This document shows, in pieces, positions 1 to 8,372 of a stretch of 64,000 bases of DNA. Every line of letters begins with the position of its first letter. The stretch's first letter is position 1. The DNA comes from Variovorax sp. UMC13 (GTDB taxonomy: Bacteria; Pseudomonadota; Gammaproteobacteria; Burkholderiales; Burkholderiaceae_C): NCBI RefSeq assembly GCF_014170375.1, contig NZ_LZZW01000010.1, positions 186,001 to 250,000 of the forward strand, written 5' to 3'. The translations under genes were made by a program, and so were the position numbers. The notes below the pieces were generated by a model. That model was not told where the DNA came from. It saw only the letters and a program-made list of their open reading frames with translations, and did no database searches.

Positions 1-1
1 G

Positions 2-1012
2 GCAGCCGCCGATCCAAGCACATTAGCCGCCGCCGTGCGCCAGCGCGGCTATGTGCCGGTCTCCGGCGAGGGCGCCGTCTATGTGATCGACACCGCGGCC
101 CAGACCCTGCTGAAGAAGATCCCCGACGTCGGCTCGCACCCCACGGTGCTGCGCATGCTGCCGGACCGCTCGAAGATCTACATCGACAACTTCGGGCCGG
201 AGCGCGGCGAGATCGCGGTCATCGACACGCGCACCGACACCGTCGCCAAGAAGATCCCCACCCACGGCCTGCCCTTCGCCTCGATCCAGCTCGCGCCCGA
301 CGGCCGCTTCCTGTACGTGCCCACCTCGGCCTCGCTGATGCAGGTGATCGACACCCGCAGCGACCAGGTGGTGCGCAGCTTCGCCCTGCCGGGATCGCCC
401 ATCGCCATCGAGATCAGCCCCGACGGCCAGCGCCTCTACGTGTTCTTCTCCGACAGCACGGTGGCGCCCTACGATGCGCAGACCGGCGCCCCGCTCCGGC
501 CTCGCCTGCCGGTGCAGGGCGTGGGGCCCGACTGGGGCGCCATGAGCGGCGACGGCCGCAAGCTCTATGCGATGAACGAGTTGAGCGACAGCATCTCGGT
601 GATCGACACCGAGGCCTGGGCGGTGGTCAAGACCCTGACACTGCCGCCGGGCAGCGCGCCGGTCTCGGGCACGCTCACGCCCGATGGCAGCCAGCTCTAC
701 ATCTGCAATGTCGGCACCCGCAACATCTCGATCGTCGACACGCGCACCGACACCGTCGTCAAGGTGATCCCGACCGAGCACGCGCCGGTGGTCGCCACCT
801 TCAGCGCGGACGGCCAGCGCGCCTATGTGAGCGACCTGGGTGCGGCATCCAGGGCTTTCGCCGCACCGCTGGGCGGCACGATCGGACTGGCGTTCTTCTC
901 GTTCCAGCCGGGCCTGCCCGGCAACGTCGTCACCTACGACACGCGCAGCCACCAGCCGGTCGGACGCGCGGTGGTCACCGGCACCGGACCGATCGTCGGC
1001 GTGTACGACTGA
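2..1012 (+). CDS. YVTN-family beta-propeller protein, 5' end outside window
   Basis: The reading frame is open to the left edge of the window, so the start codon and probably a signal peptide lie upstream; the first internal start-type codon is a GTG at 35. The protein consists of repeated propeller blades, visible as about six recurrences of a VIDTRTD-type strand followed by a strand of the form PDGRFLYV. This pattern is that of the YVTN/cytochrome-D1-like seven-bladed propeller family, usually periplasmic or surface proteins involved in binding rather than catalysis. No haem-binding or catalytic motif is visible. The ligand is unknown. The next gene follows on the same strand after an 87-bp gap with no obvious terminator. 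Confidence 0.8.
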   Translation, partial: AAADPSTLAAAVRQRGYVPVSGEGAVYVIDTAAQTLLKKIPDVGSHPTVLRMLPDRSKIYIDNFGPERGEIAVIDTRTDTVAKKIPTHGLPFASIQLAPDGRFLYVPTSASLMQVIDTRSDQVVRSFALPGSPIAIEISPDGQRLYVFFSDSTVAPYDAQTGAPLRPRLPVQGVGPDWGAMSGDGRKLYAMNELSDSISVIDTEAWAVVKTLTLPPGSAPVSGTLTPDGSQLYICNVGTRNISIVDTRTDTVVKVIPTEHAPVVATFSADGQRAYVSDLGAASRAFAAPLGGTIGLAFFSFQPGLPGNVVTYDTRSHQPVGRAVVTGTGPIVGVYD

Positions 1013-1099
1013 GTGCAGGCATGGGCAAGGTCTTGGGAGGGCCGTCCGGGGCGCCGACGGCCAGGCGGCACAATCGGATGCTTCTCGTTCGATTCACCC

Positions 1100-1966
1100 A
1101 TGACCAACAGCACACACGACCTCCACGACAAGCGACTGGCCGATGCCTGGGCCACGCTGCAGGCGCATTCGGACAAGGGCCTGCCCCTGGACCAGGATCC
1201 GTCGCGCCTGGCTTTCGCCGATCCCGAGTTCCTGCTGCGCCGCGAGACCCGCGGCCTGCGCATGCAGCTCGAGCTCATGAAGCCCGACCTGCAGATGCGC
1301 GAGCACGGCATCGAGAACACCGTGGTGGTGTTCGGCAGCGCGCGCTTCCGCAGCCAGGAAGAATCGGCCGCCCTCATCGCCCAGGCCGAGGCGGTGGGCG
1401 ACACCGTGGCGGCCGAGCGCTGGCGCAAGCTGTCGCGCAACTCGCACTACTACGAGGAAGCGCGCGCCTTCGGCAAGCTGGTGGCGCAGTACAGCAACGA
1501 CAAGGACCCCGAGGACAAGCTGTTCATCTGCACCGGCGGCGGCCCGGGCATCATGCAGGCCGCCAACCGCGGCTCGCATGAAGGTGGCGGCCTCAACATC
1601 GGCCTGGCGATCGCGCTGCCGATGGAGGAGGAACCCAACCCCTACGTCACGCCGGCGTTGAGCTTCAAGTTCCACTACTTCGCCATCCGCAAGATGCACT
1701 TCATGATGCGGGCCAAGGCGCTGGTGGCCTTCCCCGGCGGCTTCGGCACGCTCGACGAGCTGTTCGAGGTGGTCACGCTGGTGCAGACCCGCAAGTCCAA
1801 GGCGGTGCCGATCGTGCTGTTCGGCTCCGAGTACTGGAAGCGCCTGATCGACTTCGATTTCCTGGTCGAAGAAGGCGTGATCTCGCCCCAGGACATCGAC
1901 CTGTTCCGCTACGTCGACACGCCCGAGGACGCCTGGGCCGCGGTCAAACGCTTCTACGCACTCTGA
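1100..1966 (+). CDS. LOG-family (TIGR00730-like) Rossmann-fold protein
   Basis: This 288-residue protein has the two diagnostic motifs of the LOG / lysine-decarboxylase-like family: a GGGPGIMQAANRG phosphate-binding segment in the middle and PGGFGTLDE about 60 residues later. In the family these form the nucleotide-binding and catalytic site for release of the base from nucleoside monophosphates (cytokinin-activating phosphoribohydrolase, or PpnN-like nucleosidase in bacteria). It is cytoplasmic, with no signal peptide. I chose the ATG at 1100 because the upstream extension to 1013 is low-complexity and unlike the family. The N-terminal 100 residues are longer than in the short LOG proteins, matching the larger bacterial subgroup. 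The exact substrate cannot be read from sequence. Confidence 0.85.
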   Translation: MTNSTHDLHDKRLADAWATLQAHSDKGLPLDQDPSRLAFADPEFLLRRETRGLRMQLELMKPDLQMREHGIENTVVVFGSARFRSQEESAALIAQAEAVGDTVAAERWRKLSRNSHYYEEARAFGKLVAQYSNDKDPEDKLFICTGGGPGIMQAANRGSHEGGGLNIGLAIALPMEEEPNPYVTPALSFKFHYFAIRKMHFMMRAKALVAFPGGFGTLDELFEVVTLVQTRKSKAVPIVLFGSEYWKRLIDFDFLVEEGVISPQDIDLFRYVDTPEDAWAAVKRFYAL

Positions 1967-1978
1967 TCGCGCCGCGCC

Positions 1979-2629
1979 TCAGGCGTCGACGTCGTCGGCA
2001 TCGGGGTGCAGCGCCTGCTCGAAGAAGCGCGTGAGCGCACGCACCCGCCGCCGGCGATCGGCCACCGGGTCGGCCGCCGGTCCCATGGCCACCGCATCGT
2101 CGGCCACGCCGTGCAGCGCGTTGAACAGAATCACGGCAGTCAGCGTCGCGTCTTCCACGTCCCAGACGCCCGCCGCGTCGCCCCGTTGCAGCAGCCCCAC
2201 GAGCTGGGTGATGACCGCGTTGTCGTTGCGCATGCGCCGGTCCTCGGGCCGGTACTCGTGGAACACCACGTCGTGCAGCGCGACGTTGTCGAGGTAGGTC
2301 TCCAGGCCCGTCGCCACCCAGGCCCTCAGGCGCGCGCGGTGGTTGTCGGCGCGGTGCCGGTCCATGGCTTCCTGCAGCCGCGTGCAGAAGCTGTCGACGA
2401 AGCGCTGCTGCAGTGCGCCGAGCAGCGCCTCCTTCGAGGGAAAGTACAGGTAGAAGGTGCCCTTGGCCACCTGCGCACCGGCCGCGATGTCGTCGATGCC
2501 GGTGGCGGCAATGCCCTTGGCGATGAACAGCCGCTCGGCCGCATCCATCAGCGCGAGCGCGCGGGTCTCGGGAGCCTTGGTGCGACGGCGCGGCGCGGCC
2601 TCGCCCTCGGGCATCGGGGTCGGGTCCAC
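1979..2629 (-). CDS. TetR/AcrR-family transcriptional repressor
   Basis: A 216-residue regulator with an N-terminal TetR helix-turn-helix at about residues 22-65: a segment ending IAATGIDDIAAGA, followed by VAKGTFYLYFPSKEALL, the typical recognition helix. The C-terminal ligand-binding half is divergent, as is usual. It is the last gene of a minus-strand cluster (MFS pump, unknown protein, this regulator) and starts 10 bp after the stop of the unknown gene, so it is probably co-transcribed and autoregulated. The perfect palindrome at 4740-4760, just upstream of the pump gene, is the obvious candidate operator. The inducer is unknown. Confidence 0.9.
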   Translation of the reverse strand: MDPTPMPEGEAAPRRRTKAPETRALALMDAAERLFIAKGIAATGIDDIAAGAQVAKGTFYLYFPSKEALLGALQQRFVDSFCTRLQEAMDRHRADNHRARLRAWVATGLETYLDNVALHDVVFHEYRPEDRRMRNDNAVITQLVGLLQRGDAAGVWDVEDATLTAVILFNALHGVADDAVAMGPAADPVADRRRRVRALTRFFEQALHPDADDVDA

Positions 2630-2639
2630 GGCGCCCGCC

Positions 2640-3095
2640 TCAGGCCACGCCGGCCGTCGCGCGTGCCGCGGCGAGGGCCGCTCGCACCGCTGCCAGATCG
2701 AAGGGCAGGCCGCGCGGCACCATCACGCGCTCGCCGATCCAGGCCAGCGCATCGTCGCTGTCGGAAAAGGTGCTCGCGGGCACGCCGAAAAGCTTCTCGA
2801 CATTCATCTTCCGGACCCTCTCGTACTGGTCGGCCGGCACCACGCTGGCCATGCCCATCATCTGGCGGCGGATGTCGGCGCCCCGCGCCTGCAGCCACTG
2901 CTTCGCATTCTGGGCGCCGCCCTCGGGATGCACCAGCGCATCGGCGTCGGCGAACACGCGCAGCGACACGAAGGGTTCGCCGCGGTCGAGCCAGCGGTTC
3001 CAGTCGTCGGTGAAGGCCTGCATGGCCTCGAGGGTCTGCAGTCCGGCCGAGACGCTGATGACCAGGGGCCACTGGCCGAGTTCGTGATGGATCAT
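2640..3095 (-). CDS. Protein of unknown function in a TetR/efflux operon
   Basis: This 151-residue cytoplasmic protein is not recognised. The start at 3095 is supported by an AAGGA ribosome binding site about 8 bases upstream; the longer frame to 3416 runs antiparallel through the pump gene and is rejected. The N-terminus (residues 1-45) has alternating beta/alpha character and aligns loosely by eye with a SpoIIAA/STAS-like or DUF-type small alpha/beta fold, but this is only an impression. There is no signal peptide, membrane segment or cysteine. It lies between the MFS pump (82 bp upstream) and the TetR gene (10 bp downstream), which suggests a role in the same stress or detoxification response. 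Confidence 0.75.
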   Translation of the reverse strand: MIHHELGQWPLVISVSAGLQTLEAMQAFTDDWNRWLDRGEPFVSLRVFADADALVHPEGGAQNAKQWLQARGADIRRQMMGMASVVPADQYERVRKMNVEKLFGVPASTFSDSDDALAWIGERVMVPRGLPFDLAAVRAALAAARATAGVA

Positions 3096-3177
3096 GGAAA
3101 AGTCCTTGGAAAAAAGAGCGCGAAGCGGGGCGCCGAGGCGCCACGGCACGAGGGCGGCGGGCATGCGGCGCGGCGCC

Positions 3178-4707
3178 TCAGGCCCGGACCGGCAGCACGG
3201 CGCCGCGCGGCCGGACCCGCAGCAGCAGCCCCGCCGCCAGCAGGCCGGCCAGCCCGGCACAGGCCATCGCGGCCTGGAAGCCGCCGGTGAGCGCGTCGGC
3301 CAGCAAGCGGTGCGCGGTGGCGGCATCGAGCGAGGCCAGCGCCCCCAGTTCGTGCCGCGAGACCGCGGCCACCGCCGCCTGCCGCGCATCGGGCAAGCCC
3401 GCCTGGGCGAGCGCATCGGCCAGCCGCAGCGTGGCGCGCGTGCTCATCAGCGTGCCCAGCAGCGCGATGCCGATCAGCATGCCGGCCTGGCGCAGCGCAT
3501 TGGTGGTGGCCGAGGCCATGCCCGAACGCTGTGCCGGCACCGAGGCCATCACCGCCGTGCTCGTGGCCGGCACCGCCAGGCCCGAGCCCGCGCCCAGGAC
3601 GACGAACAGCAGCGCCAGCAGCAGGTACGGACTGTCGGCCGAGAACAGCGTCAGCAGCAGCATCGCGCCACCGATCAGCGCATAGCCCGCGACCATCAGC
3701 GTGTGCACGTCGTACCGCCTGGCGAGGCGGCCGAACTGCGAGGCCACGATCCCGGTCGCCACGAACTGCGGCACCAGCCGCCAGCCGGTCTCGCTGGGCG
3801 ACCAGCCCTGCACCTGTTGCAGGAACAGCGAGAAGAAGAACAGGCTGGCGTACGACGAAAAGCCCAGCACGAAGGACGCCAGGCTGGTGACCGCGAAGCG
3901 CGCATCGCGGAACAGCGCAAGCGGCAGCAGCTGCCGTTCGACGCGCGCCTCCACCCCCAGGAATAGTGCCAGCCCGACCACGGCCGCCAGCAGCGCGGTC
4001 GTGGCCTGTGCCGAGCCCCAGCCGTGCTCGCCGGCGGCGATCAGGCCGTAGGTCAGCGCGCCGAGCCACAGCACGCTGAGCACCTGGCCCACCGGGTCGA
4101 GCGCCGCATGTTCGGGATGCGCGCTCTCGCGGATGCCCCAGAGCCCGAGGCCCACGGTCAGCAGGCCGATCGGCAGGTTGATGAGGAAGATGCTCTGCCA
4201 GCCCGCATGGTCCACCAGCAAGCCACCCAGCAGCGGCCCGAGGATCAGCGAGAGCGCGGTGAAGGACGACCAGCCACCGATCACCCGCGCCCGGGCCGCG
4301 GGCTCGGGGAAGGCATGGGCCAGCAGCGACAGCGCGCCCGGGATCATCAAGGCCCCGGCCACGCCCTGCACCGCCCGCCCGGCCAGCAGCATGGGCAGGC
4401 TGCCGGCCAGCGCGCACAGCGCGGAGCCGAGGGTGAACACGCCCACGCCGGCCAGCCAGGCGCGCTTGCGGCCGAAGCGGTCGCCCAGCGGGCCGGCCGA
4501 CAGCATGAACGCCGACAGGCACAGCGCGTAGATGTCGATCACCCACTGCAGGCCGGCCAGGTCGGTGGCGAGCGCGCGCTGCAGGGTGGGCAGCGCGACG
4601 TTGACGATGCTCACGTCGAGCGTGGCGATGAAGCTGCCGAGGTACACGGCCGCGACGAGCGCGAGGCGCCGGCGCGGATCGGTGGCCGGCGTGGAAAGCG
4701 GGTCCAT
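3178..4707 (-). CDS. MFS drug efflux transporter, DHA2 (EmrB/QacA-like) family
   Basis: A 509-residue inner-membrane protein with about 14 hydrophobic segments, the count expected of DHA2 pumps. Motif A (PLGDRFGRKRAWL) lies after the second helix, and the first helix carries the family signature FIATLDVSIVNVALP. It should export drugs or other amphiphilic compounds using the proton gradient. I prefer the ATG at 4707, which has AAGG upstream, over the ATG at 4725, which has no clear ribosome binding site. It heads an operon with the unknown protein at 2640-3095 and the TetR regulator. The palindromic operator ends 33 bp upstream of this start. The substrate is unknown. Confidence 0.9.
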   Translation of the reverse strand: MDPLSTPATDPRRRLALVAAVYLGSFIATLDVSIVNVALPTLQRALATDLAGLQWVIDIYALCLSAFMLSAGPLGDRFGRKRAWLAGVGVFTLGSALCALAGSLPMLLAGRAVQGVAGALMIPGALSLLAHAFPEPAARARVIGGWSSFTALSLILGPLLGGLLVDHAGWQSIFLINLPIGLLTVGLGLWGIRESAHPEHAALDPVGQVLSVLWLGALTYGLIAAGEHGWGSAQATTALLAAVVGLALFLGVEARVERQLLPLALFRDARFAVTSLASFVLGFSSYASLFFFSLFLQQVQGWSPSETGWRLVPQFVATGIVASQFGRLARRYDVHTLMVAGYALIGGAMLLLTLFSADSPYLLLALLFVVLGAGSGLAVPATSTAVMASVPAQRSGMASATTNALRQAGMLIGIALLGTLMSTRATLRLADALAQAGLPDARQAAVAAVSRHELGALASLDAATAHRLLADALTGGFQAAMACAGLAGLLAAGLLLRVRPRGAVLPVRA

Positions 4708-4739
4708 GGACGCCTTAAAGGTCATTGAGGAAGGCGTCG

Positions 4740-4760
4740 ATACTGACTCGAAGTCAGTAT
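4740..4760. promoter_or_regulatory. Palindromic operator, probable TetR binding site
   Basis: A perfect inverted repeat: ATACTGACT, the three bases CGA, then AGTCAGTAT. The nine-base arms around a three-base centre and the TGACT/AGTCA core match the geometry and typical sequence of TetR-family operators. It lies 33-53 bp upstream of the efflux pump start, where a repressor would block transcription of the operon whose last gene encodes a TetR protein. Confidence 0.7.
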
Positions 4761-4819
4761 TTCGTCAACCAAATGAGAATTGCTCTCATTTGAAACATGG
4801 TTTTCCAGGCGCGCTCAGC

Positions 4820-5983
4820 TCAGAGCTTCAGGCCCCAGGTCGCGCGCGCCCCGACCACCAGCACGCCCCCCACCACCCAGAACACGCCGGTGATGCCGAT
4901 CAGCGCGCCGAGCGAGCCGAACAGCATGGGCATGGCCACGCTCGAGGCGTTGATGGTCATCAGGCGCAGGCCCAGCGCCTCGCCGTGCCGTGCATGCGGC
5001 GTGATCTGGTGCAGCATGCTCATCACCATCGGCTGCACCGCCCCCAGCGCGAAGCCCAGCATCACCGAGCACAGGCCCATGGTCCAGGGCGACACCAGCA
5101 GCGGATAGATCGAGAACATCGCCGCCGTGACCAGCGTGGAGGTCAGGATCACGCTGCGCTCCGAGGCGCGCGAGGCGATCAGCGGCAGCACCACGCGGAT
5201 GAAGGCGGCCGCGATCGCGAAAGCGCCGAGGATCGAGCCGATCACCGAGGCGCTGATGCCGCGCTCGTGCCCCAGCACCGGCAGCACGAAGGCATGCACG
5301 TCCCAGCTCGAGGACTGCAGCCAGTTGACGAACAGCAGGCGCCTGAACATCGGCTCGCGCAGCAGGTCCCAGGCGCGCGTGGGCACGGCGCCCGCGGCAG
5401 CGACGATCAGCGGCGGCTCATCGGCACCGCGCGCCATCAGCCAGCACAGGATCGGCAGCACCGCCATCACCCCGAAGCAGATGCGAAAGGCCATCAGGTC
5501 CGCCGGTGCCAGCCCGGCGTGGTCGATCAGCATGCCGGCCAGGAAAGGGCCGACGAAGTTGGCCGCGGCCGGCGCGATGGCCAGCCAGCTGAACACGCGC
5601 TTGAGCTGCGTCGAGTCGGTGGCCGAGCGCCCCACGTGGCGCTGCAGCGCGATCACCGTCGCGCCGGTGGCGCCGCCGGTCAGCAGGGCCGCCAGGCACA
5701 TCACGGGGAAGAACGGGAAGACCATCACCAGCCCGGCGCCCAGCGAGGCCGCGATGACCGAGAACCACAGCGGCCGCTTGAAGCCGTAGCGGTCGGCGAA
5801 GCGGCCCGCGGGCAGTGCCAGGAAGACCTGGGTGAGCGCGAACAGCGCGATCAGCACGCCGACCGCGGCCGCGCTGTAGCCCTGCTGCAGCGCCAGCAGC
5901 GGCGTGGCCAGCCGCATGCCCGCCATGGTGGCGTGCAGGCAGACCTGGGCCCCGATGACGCGCAGGAGTTCGGCGCCCTTCAC
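4820..5983 (-). CDS. MFS transporter
   Basis: A 387-residue protein with about 12 hydrophobic segments. A motif-A-like loop (PAGRFADRYGFKRPLW) follows the second helix, placing it in the major facilitator superfamily; the substrate is not apparent. The GTG start at 5983 overlaps the stop of rmuC in a GTGA, so translation is probably coupled. It is the last gene of a five-gene minus-strand operon beginning with pncB. The frame continues open upstream against rmuC and the dehydrogenase, but that extension is a shadow of those genes. Confidence 0.85.
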   Translation of the reverse strand: MKGAELLRVIGAQVCLHATMAGMRLATPLLALQQGYSAAAVGVLIALFALTQVFLALPAGRFADRYGFKRPLWFSVIAASLGAGLVMVFPFFPVMCLAALLTGGATGATVIALQRHVGRSATDSTQLKRVFSWLAIAPAAANFVGPFLAGMLIDHAGLAPADLMAFRICFGVMAVLPILCWLMARGADEPPLIVAAAGAVPTRAWDLLREPMFRRLLFVNWLQSSSWDVHAFVLPVLGHERGISASVIGSILGAFAIAAAFIRVVLPLIASRASERSVILTSTLVTAAMFSIYPLLVSPWTMGLCSVMLGFALGAVQPMVMSMLHQITPHARHGEALGLRLMTINASSVAMPMLFGSLGALIGITGVFWVVGGVLVVGARATWGLKL

Positions 5984-7341
5984 GGCGTACCGTCGCCGTC
6001 GGTGTCGGCGGTGCTCGGCAGCAGCACCTGCGATTGCGCCTCGGGCAGGGCCTCGACCTTGCGCAGCGCCAGGCGCATCTGCTTGGCGCGCGTGTCGGCC
6101 TTGTCGAGCGTGTCGGAGGCCTTGGCCACCTGCTCCTTGATGCGCGCCACCCATTCGCCGTAGCGCTCGAACTCGGTCTTGACCGCGCCCAGCACCTTCC
6201 ACACCTCGGAGGCCTGCTGCTCCAGCGCCAGCGTGCGAAAGCCCATGTGCAGGCTGTTGAGCATGGCCAGCAAGGTGGTCGGGCCGGCCAGCGTCACGCG
6301 GTGCTGGCGCTGGATCGCGTCCATCAGGCCGGGCCGGCGCAGCACCTCGGCATAGAGGCTCTCGACCGGCAGGAACAGGATCGCGAAGTCGGTGGTGTGC
6401 GGCGCCGCGAGGTAGTTCTCGGCGATGGACTTGGCCTCGGCGCGGATGCGCGCCTCCAGCGCCTTGGCCGCGAGCTCGGCGCCGGCGGCATCGGCGCGTT
6501 CGTGGGCGTCGATCAGGCGCTCGTAGTCGTCGCGCGGGAACTTGGCGTCGACCGGCAGCCAGACCGGTGCCCCGTCCTCGCCGCGCCCCGGGAAGCGGAT
6601 CGCGAAGTCGACGCGCTGGTTGCTGCGCGGCTTGGTCTCGACCTGCTTGGCGTACTGGTCGGGCGTGAGCACCTGCTCGAGCAGGGCCTCGAGCTGCACC
6701 TCGCCGAACACGCCGCGGGTCTTGACGTTGGTCAGCACGCGCTGCAGGCTGCCCACGCCGACGGCCAGCGTCTGCATCTCGCCCAGGCCCTTGTGCACCT
6801 GGTCGAGCCGGTCCGCCACCTGCTTGAAGCTCTCGCCCAGGCGCGCCTCCAGCGTGGTCTGCAGCTTCTCGTCGACCGTCCGGCGCATCTCGTCGAGCTT
6901 GGCGGCATTGCTCTGCTGCAGCTGCGCGAGTTGCGTCTCCATGGTCGCGCGCACTTCGGCCAGCCGGCGTGCGTTCGACTCCGACAGGCCCTGCAGCTGC
7001 GTGCTGAGGGTGTCGGCCAGCGTCTTCTGCAGCAAGGTGAGCTGCTGCGCGAAGGCGTCGATCTGCGCGTTCTGCGTGCGTGTGGCCTCGGCCCCCTGCT
7101 GCACCAGCGCGGCCTGGAAGCTGGCGAAGTTCTGGCCCAGCTCCTGCCGCGTGGCGCGCGCGGATTCGCCGATCTCCTGGCGCAGCGCGCGGGCCGTGCG
7201 CTCGTTGCCGGCGGCGAGCGCGTCCGCCAGCTCTGCATGGCGGTCCGCCGGCGGGCGCCGCAGCAGCAGCACGACCAGCAGCACGAGGTTCAAGGCCACC
7301 AGGGCCAGCAGGATCCAGAGTCCGGTTTCGGCAGTCGGCAC
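5980..7341 (-). CDS. rmuC: DNA recombination protein RmuC
   Basis: A 453-residue protein with an N-terminal membrane anchor (about residues 8-28), a long coiled coil (about 35-190) rich in Gln, Glu and Ala, and the RmuC domain containing TRGVFGEVQLEALLEQVL and PVDAKFPRDDYERL. RmuC proteins limit rearrangement at inverted repeats; the core resembles a restriction-endonuclease fold. The start is a GTG at 7341 with only a weak ribosome binding site, 15 bp downstream of the dehydrogenase gene. Its stop overlaps the GTG of the following MFS gene. Length and architecture are standard for the family. Confidence 0.93.
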   Translation of the reverse strand: MPTAETGLWILLALVALNLVLLVVLLLRRPPADRHAELADALAAGNERTARALRQEIGESARATRQELGQNFASFQAALVQQGAEATRTQNAQIDAFAQQLTLLQKTLADTLSTQLQGLSESNARRLAEVRATMETQLAQLQQSNAAKLDEMRRTVDEKLQTTLEARLGESFKQVADRLDQVHKGLGEMQTLAVGVGSLQRVLTNVKTRGVFGEVQLEALLEQVLTPDQYAKQVETKPRSNQRVDFAIRFPGRGEDGAPVWLPVDAKFPRDDYERLIDAHERADAAGAELAAKALEARIRAEAKSIAENYLAAPHTTDFAILFLPVESLYAEVLRRPGLMDAIQRQHRVTLAGPTTLLAMLNSLHMGFRTLALEQQASEVWKVLGAVKTEFERYGEWVARIKEQVAKASDTLDKADTRAKQMRLALRKVEALPEAQSQVLLPSTADTDGDGTP

Positions 7342-7356
7342 GTGGGGGTGCCTCGC

Positions 7357-8352
7357 TTACTTGCTGGCGGCGATGGCGGGCGCGACGGGAACGATCGGCG
7401 TCAGCGGCCCCTTGCCGCCCAGGAAGGAGATCAGGTTGTCGGCCGCCAGGTTGGCCATGGCCAGGCGCGTGGGGATGGTCGCGCTCGCGATGTGCGGCGT
7501 GAGCACCACGTTGGGCACGGTGAGCAGCTCGGGGTGCACCGAGGGCTCGCCCTCGAACACGTCCAGGCCGGCGGCCGAGATGGTGCGCTCGCGCAGCGCC
7601 GCAGCCAGCGCGGCGTCGTCCACGATGCCGCCACGCGCGATGTTGATCAGCGTGGCGGTGGGCTTCATCTGGCGCAGTTCGGCGGCGCCGATCGCATGGT
7701 GCGAGGACGGCGAATAGGGCAGCACCAGCACCAGGTGGTCGGCCGACTTCAGCAGCGCTTCCTTGCTCACATAGTCGGCCTTGAGCTCGGCCTCGATGCC
7801 GGCGTCGAGGCGCGAGCGGTTGTGATAGATCACCTTCATGCCGAAGCCCAGCGCCCCGCGCCGCGCGATGCCCTGGCCGATGCGGCCCATGCCTAGGATG
7901 CCCAGCGTGCTGCCGTGCACGTCGGAGCCGGCGAACATGTCGTAGCGCCAGGTCTTCCATTCGCCGCGGCGCAGGAAATGCTCGCTCTCGGTCACGCGGC
8001 GCGCGGTGGCCATCAGCAGCGCGAAGCCGAAGTCGGCCGTGGTCTCGGTCAGCACGTCGGGCGCGTTGGTGGCCATCACGCCGTGGCGCGTCATGGCCTC
8101 GATGTCGAAGTTGTTGTAGCCCACCGCCATGTTGGCGCAGATCTTGAGTTCGGGGCAGCCGGCCAGCACCGCCGCGTCGATCTTGACGCCGCCGGTGGTG
8201 AAGGCGCCCTGCTTGCCCTGCAGCCGGCGCACCAGTTCCTCGCCCTGCCATTCGACATCGTCCGTGTTGGCCTCCACCTCGAAGTGAAGCTTGAGCTTCT
8301 CGATGATCTCGGGGAACACGGCGCGGGTGACGAGGATATGGGGCTTGGGCAT
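7357..8352 (-). CDS. D-isomer 2-hydroxyacid dehydrogenase, GhrB-like
   Basis: A 331-residue enzyme of the D-2-hydroxyacid dehydrogenase family, probably a glyoxylate/hydroxypyruvate reductase or 2-ketogluconate reductase. Visible motifs are the dinucleotide-binding GMGRIGQG near residue 155, NIARGGIVDD containing the substrate-binding Arg near 235, DVFEGEP with the catalytic Glu, and TPHIASAT with the catalytic His near 285. The ATG at 8352 has an AGGAG ribosome binding site; upstream methionine-type codons lie in the preceding gene. It sits 20 bp after the antiporter gene and 15 bp before rmuC in a compact operon. Which ketoacid it reduces cannot be decided from sequence. Confidence 0.88.
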   Translation of the reverse strand: MPKPHILVTRAVFPEIIEKLKLHFEVEANTDDVEWQGEELVRRLQGKQGAFTTGGVKIDAAVLAGCPELKICANMAVGYNNFDIEAMTRHGVMATNAPDVLTETTADFGFALLMATARRVTESEHFLRRGEWKTWRYDMFAGSDVHGSTLGILGMGRIGQGIARRGALGFGMKVIYHNRSRLDAGIEAELKADYVSKEALLKSADHLVLVLPYSPSSHHAIGAAELRQMKPTATLINIARGGIVDDAALAAALRERTISAAGLDVFEGEPSVHPELLTVPNVVLTPHIASATIPTRLAMANLAADNLISFLGGKGPLTPIVPVAPAIAASK

Positions 8353-8372
8353 CGGTCGGGACTCCTGGAGGT

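Noticed and set aside
3096..3177. GC-rich inverted segments and a T-run between the MFS pump and the unknown gene as an attenuator
   Set aside because: The best stem uses self-complementary GGCGCC blocks with a two-base loop, which is unconvincing.
5984..8251. Upstream continuation of the MFS frame to 8251 on the minus strand
   Set aside because: It runs through rmuC and the dehydrogenase in another frame and is Arg/Gly/Ala-rich; the GTG at 5983 with GTGA overlap is the natural start.
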